Of a stretch of DNA of 64,000 nt, positions 34,569-45,093 are shown piece by piece. Source of the stretch: Mycocentrospora acerina. Its lineage: Eukaryota > Ascomycota > Dothideomycetes > Pleosporales. The stretch covers positions 82,572 through 146,571 of the forward strand of contig JAKUHH010000394.1 in assembly GCA_022701365.1 (NCBI GenBank). The letters run 5' to 3'. Below the pieces are notes generated by a model. The model was not told the DNA's origin and searched no databases. It saw only the letters and a program-made list of their open reading frames with translations. The first letter of the stretch is position 1. The number at the start of each line of letters is the position of its first letter. Position numbers and translations under genes: made by a program.

Positions 34569-36158
34569 CTATATGGCGTCCATCGAAGCCCGTGTGGTCA
34601 GTCGCTCGTTCTTATTGCCAAGCTTTGATATCTGAAGGAAGGCGTCAACTCCGTATCCTTCAAGGCTGTGGATCTCCAGGCTTCCTGCCCAGTATTCTAG
34701 ATAGAAGTTAGTCCACCTGTTTCTGGAAGTTTTTGTATGCAAAACACACCTGAGTACAACCTTGACATTGGAAGCCCGATACCAAGACGCGAGTCTGGTG
34801 CTCTACCTGTCAATGATGATAGAGAGCCAATATGTGTACCCGATTCGCCGGCCTTGAGTCGTTTAATATGTTTCTTTTGTATTTCACATGCTGAATCACC
34901 CCCAGGCACTTGTAATTCTTGTAATGTCGCTAGCAGTTTTGGGACTCTTGACAGATTCTCTAGTCTTTTCTCGAGACGTGGTCCTTTGCTGAAACTCCAC
35001 AGGTACGGCAGAACTTCATTTGGAATACCCCCACCCTGGTCGGAGATTCTGATGATGACGTGTTGTGCGCTCTCACAAATCAGTACCTCAATTGGTGGTG
35101 GCTTGGCATCCTTTGACCTTCGCTGCTCGATAACAGCCTGAATGGAATTTCTCAGAAGCTCACCGATGATGTATTCAAGGTGGCTCAAGATATATGGAAA
35201 AGTAGCTTCAAGATGGCCGTATATCTTGATCTCAGGCATGTCGATATGCGAGCCGTACGCGCGCTTGACTAACTCTTGCGTGGTCTTCCCACACGCTTCA
35301 ACAATTTCACTCGCGTTGCATCTTAGGAAGATTTCACCCACAGCCTCCTGGTCATGGGGTGGCTGAGCATTAGGAAAGTGCCAGGGCGAGTTGAAGGTCT
35401 CAGTGAGTGCCAGATGCTGTTCCGCAATGACTCGCCGCGATATGCGCTGGACTTGTCAGTACACAGCAGCGCACTGGTTGAAGGCAGGTGTTCTTACAGA
35501 TCTCAGCATGGTTCTCATGAACTTGTCCGTCTCCTCTGGCTTCATCAGGCCACGGACCTCGAGCACGCCAATGGCTAAGCGAGGTATGACGGTCGCATGC
35601 TCGGTCAAGGTTTCCTCGAGCACTTTGCAATACTTGTCATTGTCTTCCAAGGACCGTATGGCGGGGACTTTGCGAAAGCGCTCAAACGCTCTCAGGTACG
35701 ACTCGTAGACGTGGGCGAGGTGAGGGTTCGCGACGACGACATAAGGCAACGTCTGTATATCGCGCAGGCGATGTGCAAGCCTAACATCGCTCAGCAGGAG
35801 TCCCAGGTGGCATGGCAGCTGTGTTGACTACCTTGTAGGAAGCTCAAGTCGGCAGTAATTGGCCGAGTCGAGAAGTCGCCGTTCGGTGAGGGTTCTCCCG
35901 AAGAAGGTCAGTTGGCGCAGGCTGATGGGTTTGGCTTCACGCTGCACCCACCTAGCACCAAGTCAGTAGAGCCCAGACATCGTCTCTGTGCGACCAGGCT
36001 TACTCGTCGAGGGCCGAGGAGGGCCTCCAAGCAGGCGCAACAGCCGCAGCGTGTGCACGTCGCCTGGGGACAATGCAGAGCAAAGCACGACCAGAAGCTG
36101 TACGGACGCCTCCACATCCCCGCACACCCAAGGAAAGACTGCTCCTGTACATGTTCAT
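34569..36158 (-). CDS. Mitochondrial 2-oxoacid dehydrogenase kinase (PDK/BCKDK family)
   Basis: A 460-aa, five-exon model: 36158-36004, 35951-35832, 35780-35498, 35446-34750 and 34696-34569. The N-terminus MNMYRSSLSLGVRG... is rich in Arg/Ser/Ala, as in a mitochondrial presequence. RPSSALDEWVQREAKPISLRQL and PTRLAHRLRDIQTLPYVVV restore the family's helical domain across introns. The H-box is RISRRVIAEQHLAL, the N-box ELLRNSIQA, G1 SDQGGGIP and G2 RLGIGLP; the tail is GSLEIHSLEGYGVDAFL. These kinases phosphorylate E1-alpha of pyruvate or branched-chain 2-oxoacid dehydrogenase in the matrix and switch it off. Pkp2-like versus Pkp1-like cannot be separated with certainty. An in-frame ATG at 36230 is an alternative start. 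Confidence 0.9.
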
Positions 36159-36867
36159 GGCGCTGGGAGCTTGGAGGGTGTCGTGGGCGCGGAGGTGTTG
36201 CACGCCCGGGGTGGAGCACGACTCAGACACATGACGCAGACGTCGCCAACACGAGCAAAATTCACATAGAATTCACAGTCAAGGGCTTGCCCTGGGCAGT
36301 GGGAGACACGGGCACCTGGGGCTCGCGGGTAGACACGACCACGTGGGCTGCACCCATCTCTTCACCAGCGGGCGTTTGCAGCCCTTGCCTGTTCCCGCGT
36401 GTGCTGCGTGATGTGTGCTGCGTGCTGTGTGCTGCCCGTGTTTGGGGGGAAGGGCGGCGTGGGAAGATGACGTCTGAGGAAACGCATTCTCCGCTGTCGT
36501 GCGTGCCAAGTGCGCATACTTTCACAGCATGCTGCATATCTGTCGCCAGGCTGCCGAGGGCACCTTCCACGTCTCCGAGTCCTTTGCGCACTGCAGCCTT
36601 CCCCCCTTCGCCGGAGACTGCGGATTGCAACGACACGTACAGCGTCATTGTTCCACCACCGCCACCTTTTAGCGAGGACCGCATCCCGACCCCAAGCCGC
36701 AGACGACATCTGCGCCTGGGACTGCAGAACCACTCCGGCCACCTCCACCGCGACCGGCGCGCACCTTCCCCCACCGCTCCCAGCGTCCAGCGCAACCACC
36801 CCGCGGCTTCCCACCCGCTCTTTCCTCGTGCCTGCCCCGTTCCTGCCGGAACAAGAAAGAGCCCACC
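36159..36867. promoter_or_regulatory. Divergent promoter region, kinase / UBP15
   Basis: 709 bp, GC-rich, between two divergent genes. Long ORFs here run on both strands without domains or splice support and are composition artefacts. Leaders of both genes should lie here. Confidence 0.5.
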
Positions 36868-39800
36868 ATGGATCAGGTAAGCTTGCAGGCGAGCCGCTCA
36901 CCACCACGGCGCTAACACAACGGCCACGCAGCTCGGAAGCGACATGCTCGTCGACCAGGACTTTGAGGAAAAGCAGGACGTGGCCATCATCACCCCCGAG
37001 CCCTCAGACGACCAGATGGACGAGATCGAGGGCGAGCCCGAGCCCCGCGCCGACGAGTATGAGGCCTTCCTGAAGAAGCATCTGCCCGAGCTGGTCGACC
37101 AGGAGACTGAGGCAGAAGCACACCACACGTGGGACATCCGGACGTGGCGGACCATGACAAAGCGCGAACAGGGCCCTGTCTTTGAGTGCGGTGGACACCC
37201 CTGGCGCGTCTTGTTCTTCCCATATGGCAATAATGTCGACTTTGCTTCCTTCTACCTGGAGCAGGCCTATGGTGACAAGATACCCGACGACTGGTATGCC
37301 TGCGTCCAGTTCATGCTCGTGCTCTGGAACCCCAAAGACCCATCCATGTACATCACACATACCGCGAACCACCGCTTCACCGCCGAGGAGGGCGACTGGG
37401 GCTTTACCAGGTTCGCCGAACTCCGGAAGCTCTTCGCAAATTCATGGGAAGGTCGAGGGCGACCAATGGTCGAGGATGACTCTGCCAACGTCACAGCCTA
37501 CATCCGCGTGCTGAAGGACCCAACAGGTGTGCTGTGGCACAACTTTATAAAGTGAGCCGTCTCCATCGTCCCACTTCTACCACACACTTTCTGACGCAGG
37601 TGACAGTTACGATTCTAAAAAGGAGACGGGCATGGTCGGCTTGAAGAACCAGGGCGCCACATGCTACCTGAATTCCCTGCTTCAGTCATTGTACTTTACC
37701 AACGCCTTCCGCCAAGTACGTCGTTTGTCATCATTTGCAGTCCAAAAACTAATCAGCTTGCCAGGCTGTCTACCAAATCCCTACCACCGAGGATCCTGAT
37801 CAGCTAAACAGCGCCTTTTCCTTACAACGACTTTTCTACATGCTCCAGACGTCCCCCCATTCTGTTTCGACAACAGACCTGACGCACTCATTTGGGTGGT
37901 CATCCAAGGAGATTTTTGAACAGCAGGACGTGCAGGAGCTGTCGCGTGTGCTCATGGACAAGCTGGATGAGAAGATGAAAGGCACAGAGGCCGAGGGCGC
38001 GTTGACAAACATGTTTGTTGGAAAGATGAAGACATATATTTCCTGCATGAACGTCGATTACGAGTCTTCTAGGATTGAGGATTTCTGGGATATCCAACTC
38101 AACGTTCGCGGGAACGAAAATTTGGACGAGAGCTTCAAGGATTACGTCCAGGTCGAAACCATGGATGGCGAGAACAAGTACTTTGCAGAAGGATTTGGTC
38201 TCCAGGATGCCAAGAAAGGTGTCATTTTTGAAAGCTTTCCCCCAGTCCTTCACCTCCAACTGAAACGCTTTGAATACGATTTCCAACGCGACGCCATGAT
38301 GAAAGTCAACGACCGATACGAGTTTCCTGAAGTGTTCGACGCCTCGCCGTACCTCTCCGATGCAGCTGATCGCTCCGAGCCTTGGATTTACCACTTGCAT
38401 GGCGTATTGGTGCACAGTGGTGATCTCAATGCGGGACATTATTATGCTTTCCTCAAACCCACTCGGGACGGACACTACTACAAGTTTGACGACGATCGCG
38501 TAACGCGTGCGACACTTCGCGAGGCTTTAGAAGAGAACTTTGGCGGCGACTACGCGCAAGCTAACGGGAACGCTGCTCAGCGGAACCCATACACTCGCAC
38601 ATGGTCTTCGAAGCGCTCTATGAGTGCCTACATGCTGGTCTACATTAGGGAAAGTCGACTTGATTCAGTTCTCATGACGGGAAAGACCGTGGATCCGCCC
38701 AAGCATCTTGCGGAGAGAGTCGCAGAAGAAAGGGCGATACTTGAGCGTCGAAAGAAGGAACGTGAGGAAGCACACTTGTACATGGATGTTGCGGTAGCAT
38801 CGGATAACAACTTCAAACTCTACCAAGGATTTGACATCGTGCCCTGGAAAGGCGATTCGGAGGGCGAGGGCAACCCCAAAGTCTACAAAGTACTTCGCGC
38901 CATGACCATGGCTGAATTCGCCAAAATCATCGGCGAGGACATTGAAGTTGACGCGGACATGCTGCGACCGTGGTCCATGGTCAACCGCCAAAATGGCACC
39001 GTTCGCCCCGATACTGTACTCGACTTTCCCGATATGACCATGGAAGAAGCTGCTAGCAAACACAGCACGAAGCAAGCACAGTTTAGACTATGGATAGAAA
39101 AGGCTGAGAAGCGCGATGAAAACGGCGTACCAGTTTTTGGAGATAAGCTGGTTGATCTGAAGAACGTGCAAGCCAACAGGCCAATCATGATCTTCCTAAA
39201 ACATTTCGACGCCAAAGTACAGAGTTTGTACGGTATCAGCACGTTTTATGCTGCTATTCAAGACAAAGTATCTGACTTGAGTCCCATAATCAACAAGATC
39301 ATGGGCTGGCCTGCTGGAACACAAATCAAGCTCTCGGAGGAGATTAAGCAAAACATGATCGAAGCCATGAAGCCCAAGTCTACCTTGGCAGCATCGGAAA
39401 TTCAAGACGGCGACATCATCACAGTTCAACGGGTACCGAGCGACAAAGAAGTGGAACTACTGAAAGCGTCCGGAGGCTATGTTGAAGCCAAGGAATTCTA
39501 CGACTACCTGCTCAACAGAATCAATGTCGAGTTTGTACCAAAATTGGCAGATGCGACGGAGCTGCCTACATTCTCATTGACATTGAGCAAAAAAATGGCA
39601 TACGATCAGTTCGCTACAAAGGTGGCCGAGCATCTCAAGGTCGACGCTACTCACATTCGGTTCAGCACTGTCAACTCCGCAGGAAAACCAAAACAGGTTG
39701 TTAAGTACAACCCGAACGCGACGTTGAACAACATTTTGATTCCTGGCCCTTACAACTACTCAAATAGTGCAGCGCAGCGACCAGACGCTTTGTTCTACGA

Positions 39801-40528
39801 AGTTCTGGAAATGAGCTTGAAAGAATTGGAAACGAGGAAACCGGTCAAGGTGACATGGTTGCCAGATGGTCTCAGCAAAGAGGAGGAGCACACACTGATG
39901 GTGCCTAAGAATGCCCAAGTGTCGGACCTCTTGGAAGCGCTGCAGAAGAAGGCCAACATTAGCGACGAGGTGATGGCCAAGGTCCATGCGTACGAGACGC
40001 ACTCTCACAAGTTCCACAAAGTGCTACCATTGGATCATTCGATTCTGAATCTTTACGACTATGCACAGATCTACGCAGCCCCTCTGCAAGAGGAAGATTC
40101 GTCAAGAATTATCACGGTATTCCACTTTGACAAAGAGCCTGGGAAAGCACACGGCATTCCCTTCCAGTTCGCCTTGAAAGAGGTAAGATGTCCAGAAACG
40201 AATGACCTAACAAACACGTGCTGACATTTCACAGGATGAGCCATTTTCTGAGACCAAGAAGCGCCTTTCGGACTTTACAAAGATCAAGGGCAAACAGCTT
40301 GACAAGATCAAGTTTGTCCTAGTCAGCAAACCCCAGTACTCACGACCAGAAACCATCGATGACGGTAAGCAGACCTTTCTCCCCACGCATCTATGCAATT
40401 CTAACAACTTTGTAGAAGAAGTTTTGTGGGACATTGTAGGGCCACGTGATGATATTGCTCTTGGCCTCGATCACCCGAACAAGACGCGAAGTTTCTGGGG
40501 CAAGACGGATTCCATCTTCATTCGATGA
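36868..40528 (+). CDS. UBP15: Ubiquitin carboxyl-terminal hydrolase UBP15/USP7 family
   Basis: A 1132-aa, six-exon model: 36868-36876, 36932-37551, 37607-37715, 37765-40182, 40235-40364 and 40416-40528. The first exon is nine bases (MDQ). A MATH/TRAF-like domain lies at about 60-210 (HTWDIRTW, VLWNPKDPSMYITH). The USP catalytic domain has Cys229 (NQGATCYLNSLLQSLYF), His471 (NAGHYYAFLKP) and Asp near 488 (YKFDDDRVT). C-terminal ubiquitin-like repeats follow, ending ALGLDHPNKTRSFW, a USP7-family signature. It cleaves ubiquitin from proteins; yeast Ubp15 and fission-yeast Ubp21/22 act in cell-cycle and endosomal/peroxisomal control. Length matches the family. Confidence 0.94.
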
Positions 40529-41095
40529 AGAGCGAGTGCTACATTGTAGGATATACAGACTGGTAAGCCGGCGATTGATTGTTGATTTGGACGTGTCGTG
40601 CAACGTACGGGGCGTTGAGTTGTTTTGCCTCGTCAGGTTGGTGTTGGTAAAGGCAGTGTAGATGCCTTTTTCGCATTCAAGTGGCGCAATGGAACAGGTA
40701 CTGAGGATGGGGCATGTGAGGAGGAGAAGAGCGTGCTCTCGTATGCATAGCGTGGGAGTCGGGTAGACGCGTGCCGGCTTGGGTTCAAGAATCGATGGCG
40801 AATATGTGTAGGCTAGCGTTCTGGCTTGTCTGGGAAAAACGTAGAGGATGACGTGTTGGTATACGCAACATGCATCATTCTTAGAATAAGTAAAAAGGGT
40901 TTCACGTAGATTTACAACTTGGCGATGGACGCAGAGTGATTCTCTCCCATTGGACAATCCTTCCCCGCGCTTTCTACTTCGCATCCCTGAGTCGGCGAAA
41001 CAAACCGCCGACACCGCGTTATCGACAGCTGTTACCAAACAGGACAGTTCAGTGGAACTCTCCTCGCGCAGCCAACACTCTCCACCACCACCACG
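40529..41095. other. Intergenic UBP15 to p24 gene
   Basis: 567 bp with 3' flank and promoter. A 304-codon minus-strand ORF covering this gap overlaps exons of both neighbours and has no features, so I treat it as spurious. Confidence 0.55.
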
Positions 41096-41851
41096 ATGCG
41101 GTCCCTCCTCACAGTCGCCACTGCGCTGCTCGCCTATGGCACCGCCGTCTGCGCCACCGCGCTGACTTACAAACTTGAAGCCCACGAGAAGGCCTGTTTC
41201 TTTGCGCAAGTCGACAACAAGGGAACCAAAGTCGCCTTTTACTTCGCCGTGCAAAGCGGAGGCAGCTTCGACGTCGACTACAGTGTTGTGGGGCCTTCGT
41301 CGCATGTCGCGGGATCGACAGACACGCAGGCTTCCGAGCGGGTTATCCTGGATGGAACCAAGGAGAGACAGGGCGACTTTGTGTTTACTGCCAACGAGGT
41401 GGGCGAGTATCGCTTCTGCTTCAACAATGAGATGAGCACTTTTGCAGAGAAGATGGTCGACTTTGAGATTGCTGTATGTTGTCCTTTCCCCCCGTCGACA
41501 CTTGTGTTTCTCCTGCTCTACTCACTGCAGTCGATTGTCATTGCTAACTCTCCTCAGGTCGAGAACGAAGCTCCCCGCGCCGCAATCCCCTCCAAGCAAG
41601 GCTCCTCCCCCGAGCAAACCTCTGTCCTTGAGGAATCCATCCTCAAGCTCTCCGCCCAACTGTCGACCATCTCCCGTAACCAGAAGTACTTCCGCACGCG
41701 CGAGAACCGCAACTTCAGCACGGTCAAGAGCACCGAGAAGCGCATCTTCAACTTTTCGCTCATGGAGAGTGGGCTTATGATCACCATGGCCGGGCTGCAG
41801 GTCTTCATTGTGCGATTCTTTTTCCAGGGCGCAAGGAAAGGTATATTATGA
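41096..41851 (+). CDS. p24 family cargo receptor (EMP24/GP25L, Erp-like)
   Basis: A type-I membrane protein of COPII/COPI vesicles between ER and Golgi, 223 aa. Exons are 41096-41473 and 41558-41851. The 84-nt intron (GTATGT...CTCAG) keeps frame, so reading through it would add 28 residues. Residues 1-20 are a signal peptide. The GOLD domain carries the two paired cysteines (EKACFF and YRFCFNN). A coiled coil follows (about 145-185, EESILKLSAQLSTISRNQKYF in pieces). The C-terminal membrane span (GLMITMAGLQVFIVRFFF) ends in a short cytosolic tail QGARKGIL with the FF/basic character used for coat binding. It is Erp-type rather than Erv25 or Emp24 itself, but the exact subfamily is uncertain. 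Confidence 0.9.
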   Translation: MRSLLTVATALLAYGTAVCATALTYKLEAHEKACFFAQVDNKGTKVAFYFAVQSGGSFDVDYSVVGPSSHVAGSTDTQASERVILDGTKERQGDFVFTANEVGEYRFCFNNEMSTFAEKMVDFEIAVCCPFPPSTLVFLLLYSLQSIVIANSPQVENEAPRAAIPSKQGSSPEQTSVLEESILKLSAQLSTISRNQKYFRTRENRNFSTVKSTEKRIFNFSLMESGLMITMAGLQVFIVRFFFQGARKGIL

Positions 41852-42517
41852 TCCCTTCTAATGGCATAGTTGTGTTGGTGAGTTGGTGGAAGAGGGGTTA
41901 TTTGGTGGGATGTGCGCTGATCTTTGGCTAGGATATGTATGAGTGATGGTCCTGGCGTAACAATTGCGGGGAAGATTGGAGAACAAGGAAGAAGTTGGGA
42001 GAGGAGATGGGGTCCTGCATTCTGGGTTACTTTGGCGGGCGCTATCGGATTGTGAGCGCTGTACCATTACCATGGTTTCGTTATGGCATTTTAGGGAAAA
42101 GACCGGCTCGGGGAATAGAGAACATTTCACATGAGACAATCTGTTTGTGCGTGAATGCTCCTTTGCTATATATACCTTTCACACCAACATGGAGGTCCAT
42201 GAGTTCTGAAACTCACCACACTGAAATATACCATTGCCCAAATAAAAGCACTTCCTTTTCTACAAAGTGAAGGTATGCACTCGAACGACAATCACGGGTA
42301 GGTATTGCATCACACTACACACTACACACAGCACAGAACACAGAACACAGAACACACTTCTTCTCTCCTTCCATTCTAAACCCCTTCGTCATCCAAAATA
42401 ATTTTGTTAATAATACATCATCTCCGTACTTCTATCCCATCTTTATTTTTTTTAATCCACTTCTTCTTTCTCCTCTCCTCTCCCTTCCAAAAAAAAAGAG
42501 AATTAGTCCAAGACTTA

Positions 42518-42518
<1 letters not shown>

Positions 42519-42589
<71 letters not shown>

Positions 42590-42590
42590 A
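42519..42590. repeat. (TAC)n trinucleotide microsatellite
   Basis: An uninterrupted run of about 23-24 TAC units, the longest simple repeat in the window. It produces an artefactual polytyrosine ORF. Confidence 0.97.
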
Positions 42591-42882
42591 ACAATTACTA
42601 CATTTTTACACTTTAGAATTTTTACATTCCCCCCTCGTCATACAGTCCTAGCCCCACTTCACCAGTAACAGTATAATTCTCTTTTCTTTTCTCTTTTCTC
42701 TTTTCTCTTTTTTCTTTCTTCTTCTTTTTTTTGTTAAATCGATGAGGGGGAATAGACGCACTTACTTGTTCATTTGTTCACTTGTACACTGACTGACTAA
42801 CTCTAAGATGGATGGCATCGCCGTGCGTGGGTGGTATTGTGGGATGGGCATTGATGTGCTGTTCATGGTCCAGGCGGTATTA

Positions 42883-43045
42883 TGGGGGGGTGTTTTGTAT
42901 GTGGGGGAGGGGGGGCGTTGCGGCTGTGGCGTTTTTGTGGAGTGGGGGTGGGGGGTGAGTAGTTTGTTTTGTGTGGCGGATGCGGATGGGGATGGGGATG
43001 GGGATGGGGATGGGGATGGGGGAGGTTGGAGAAGTGGGGGTGAGT
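42883..43045 (+). repeat. G-rich tract with GGGGAT hexamer repeats
   Basis: Several runs of 4-8 G lie on the + strand, followed by six tandem GATGGG units at about 42984-43020. The spacing of G-runs (1-8 nt) allows G-quadruplexes. It is not the TTAGGG telomere repeat. Confidence 0.8.
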
Positions 43046-44193
43046 GAGTGGGGGTAGGATGGTTGCAGGAAGGAGTAGTAGTTTGTCTTTATATTCTCTG
43101 TTATTTCTACTGGGTGATTGCATATTTTTTTGTGTTGTCTTTTGGGTGAAAGTGGAGTTTTGCAGATTCGTGGTTGGTGATTTTGTCGGTTTTGGAAGGA
43201 TGATGATGATGATGGGTGTGAGGCGGGAGAGAATGATTGGGAAAAAGGTTACGAGTATTGATGTCAAGCAGTTCTTCGTCTTGAGGGCGTGCGGAAAGAG
43301 GGGAGATAAGAGTAGACTGTGGGAGAAAAGAAAATGCTACTTGGACAAAATATACAGCAATATTGGTAATTGCTAGACGATGCTCCAAGTCGACTGTCAC
43401 GCAATGTCACCTTCGATCTGGAGGATATGGTCATACATGTACAGATGTAAACGTGCACCTCATCTGCAGGTCTAACGTAAGACCACACTCCAACCACAGC
43501 ATACACGTATATATTTCCTTCCAGTTGATTGCCTGCAGCTGACAAGATGTTGGCGATTGTAGTCGCGAGTGGCAAACAGTGTTTTAGTGGACACGGTGAA
43601 GCCGTGAAACAGCATTCTAGATGACGTTAGATCTTTGAGAAGTAATCTCTAGGTGACGACTCTCTACTTACAAACATTGTTACTCACAATCAGTCACAAG
43701 TGCAAGTAGAAAGGATGATATTCACCAACACCTACACACGCTGTAGAGTACATAAAGTCATTGTAAGCCATGTGTTGCTTCGTATTTTGCTATACTATAA
43801 ACTTTTGCTTTGCTTTGAACGCCTTGTTTGGCGTTGGGCACTGAAGAAGAAAAAGAAGGTGCAGGTGAGCAGTGTAGAGACCAACTCGGTCGACTCATTC
43901 ATCGTAGAAGGAGCTATGCACGCCGAATCCACTTACAAAAAGTGAGAGCAAGCATTGAATCAAAAAAAACCGAATACTGAAGACGAGGAAACGAAAATGC
44001 TAGTTCATCAAATTGTCATGGCATAGCACAAACACTGTCAAGTCTATGATGCAGTATGGAAAAACAAGCCCATTACTCCCAGCTAAACGTCATTCCAGTC
44101 GTAACTTTTCGTAAAGTCTGCTCAAATTACTTGATGGTGCTAAGAAAGGAGTGCCTTGCTATCGGGCATCTTCACCCCAACACCGTGATGGCT

Positions 44194-45093
44194 CTAGGAT
44201 CGCAGAAGTGCGGGGTGCGGCGAGGGTGAGCGTCCTCGCAGCGCAGGCGAACTGGGATGCAACATGGGACTAGCAGCCGCACTGAGAGCGTCGAGACTGA
44301 GCTGGCTTATAACGTCCAAGTTGCCCTGCACAAGTTCGTCGCTCAAGTCCAGCATCAGACGCAGCTCGTTGGCCTTGAGCTGCTGGCCAAGCCCAATCAT
44401 CAACTGCTCCTTGTTGGCGCTGCCAGGGACCTCGTAGTAGGCCCAGCGATAGCCTATATCAGACAAACTGTGCGGCTCTGCTGGCGTCGTGACGCGCGCC
44501 AGGACACGTCGCACGTCCATGCCAAAGACGCCTGAGATGTGGGGTGCGTTGCTCAGGCCTCCCAGCGTGGATCGCAGCGACCTGGGCAGGTTGCTGTCTT
44601 TCTCAAGGGGGGACTCGTTGAGACGCTTCGAGGCGCCGGCGTCCTGCAGCTTTGCACGCTTGAAGACGGCGTTTTTGAGCTCTGTGACGCCGAGCACAAT
44701 GTACAGCTCCTTGCCCTCCTTGGCGGTGTTGTACAGCCACTCCCTAGCCTCTGGGTCGTCGCACACGGCCTGGAAGGCCTGGTGAGGGCTCTGGCTGGTG
44801 CGCTGGATCATCTGCTCGGCCTTGACCGTCAGCAGGTTGGGCTGTCTGAATATCCTCCCCAGCTCGAACTTGTGGCCGTAGTTTGTCGTGAAGCGGCCCT
44901 CGGTGTCGATGGAGAAGAGGTCGCGGTAGCGGAGCTGAATGTGGTAGTCATTGAGGTCTTCGACCTCCTCCTGGGCCTTTGTGGAGAAGAAGCTGTCGCG
45001 TTCGGGATGCAGCGGGTGTGTGAGCAGCAGGCCGACGGTGACGAGGTCGGCGGGGAGGGGCTTTGGGAGCAGGCCGTGGAGCACCATGTTCAC
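44194..45093 (-). CDS. Uncharacterised protein, possibly fungal gasdermin-like
   Basis: An ORF of 299 aa from the ATG at 45093. A CCCTAG acceptor-like site 19 bp upstream means a short 5' exon may be missing. No signal peptide. A middle stretch (about 100-150) reads ...DPEAREWLYNTAKEG then ELYIVLGVTELKNAVFK. A later one reads DIGYRWAYYEVPG followed by QLMIGLGQQLK. The order 'variable N-part, x-LYIVTGV-like strand, acidic/basic linker, V-A-Y-E, LGxxL strand, hydrophilic tail' reminds me of fungal gasdermin-like (RCD-1/HET-Q related) proteins, whose cut N-part forms membrane pores in cell death. This is weak pattern memory, not a demonstrated domain. The Pro/Ser-rich tail (SPALRGRSPSPHPALLRS) is probably disordered. 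Confidence 0.7.
   Translation of the reverse strand: MNMVLHGLLPKPLPADLVTVGLLLTHPLHPERDSFFSTKAQEEVEDLNDYHIQLRYRDLFSIDTEGRFTTNYGHKFELGRIFRQPNLLTVKAEQMIQRTSQSPHQAFQAVCDDPEAREWLYNTAKEGKELYIVLGVTELKNAVFKRAKLQDAGASKRLNESPLEKDSNLPRSLRSTLGGLSNAPHISGVFGMDVRRVLARVTTPAEPHSLSDIGYRWAYYEVPGSANKEQLMIGLGQQLKANELRLMLDLSDELVQGNLDVISQLSLDALSAAASPMLHPSSPALRGRSPSPHPALLRS

Larger units (their letters stand above)
41852..44193. other. Long non-coding region rich in simple repeats
   Basis: About 2.3 kb without a supportable gene between convergent genes. It contains an ACACAGA run (about 42310-42356), a (TAC)n microsatellite, a CT-rich tract (about 42677-42725) and a strongly G-rich tract (42883-43045). The ORFs here come from the repeats. 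Confidence 0.6.

Noticed and set aside
35912..36880. 322-codon + strand ORF
   Set aside because: It runs over kinase exons 1-2 and the GC-rich divergent promoter; low-complexity Pro/Arg-rich translation, no motif.
40391..41305. 304-codon minus-strand ORF
   Set aside because: It overlaps the last UBP15 exon and the first p24 exon, both certain genes; the translation has no domain.
42404..42616. ORF with 23 consecutive tyrosines
   Set aside because: A direct product of the (TAC)n microsatellite.
42984..43020. GATGGG hexamers as an internal telomere repeat
   Set aside because: The unit is not TTAGGG and the tract is internal to an ordinary gene region.
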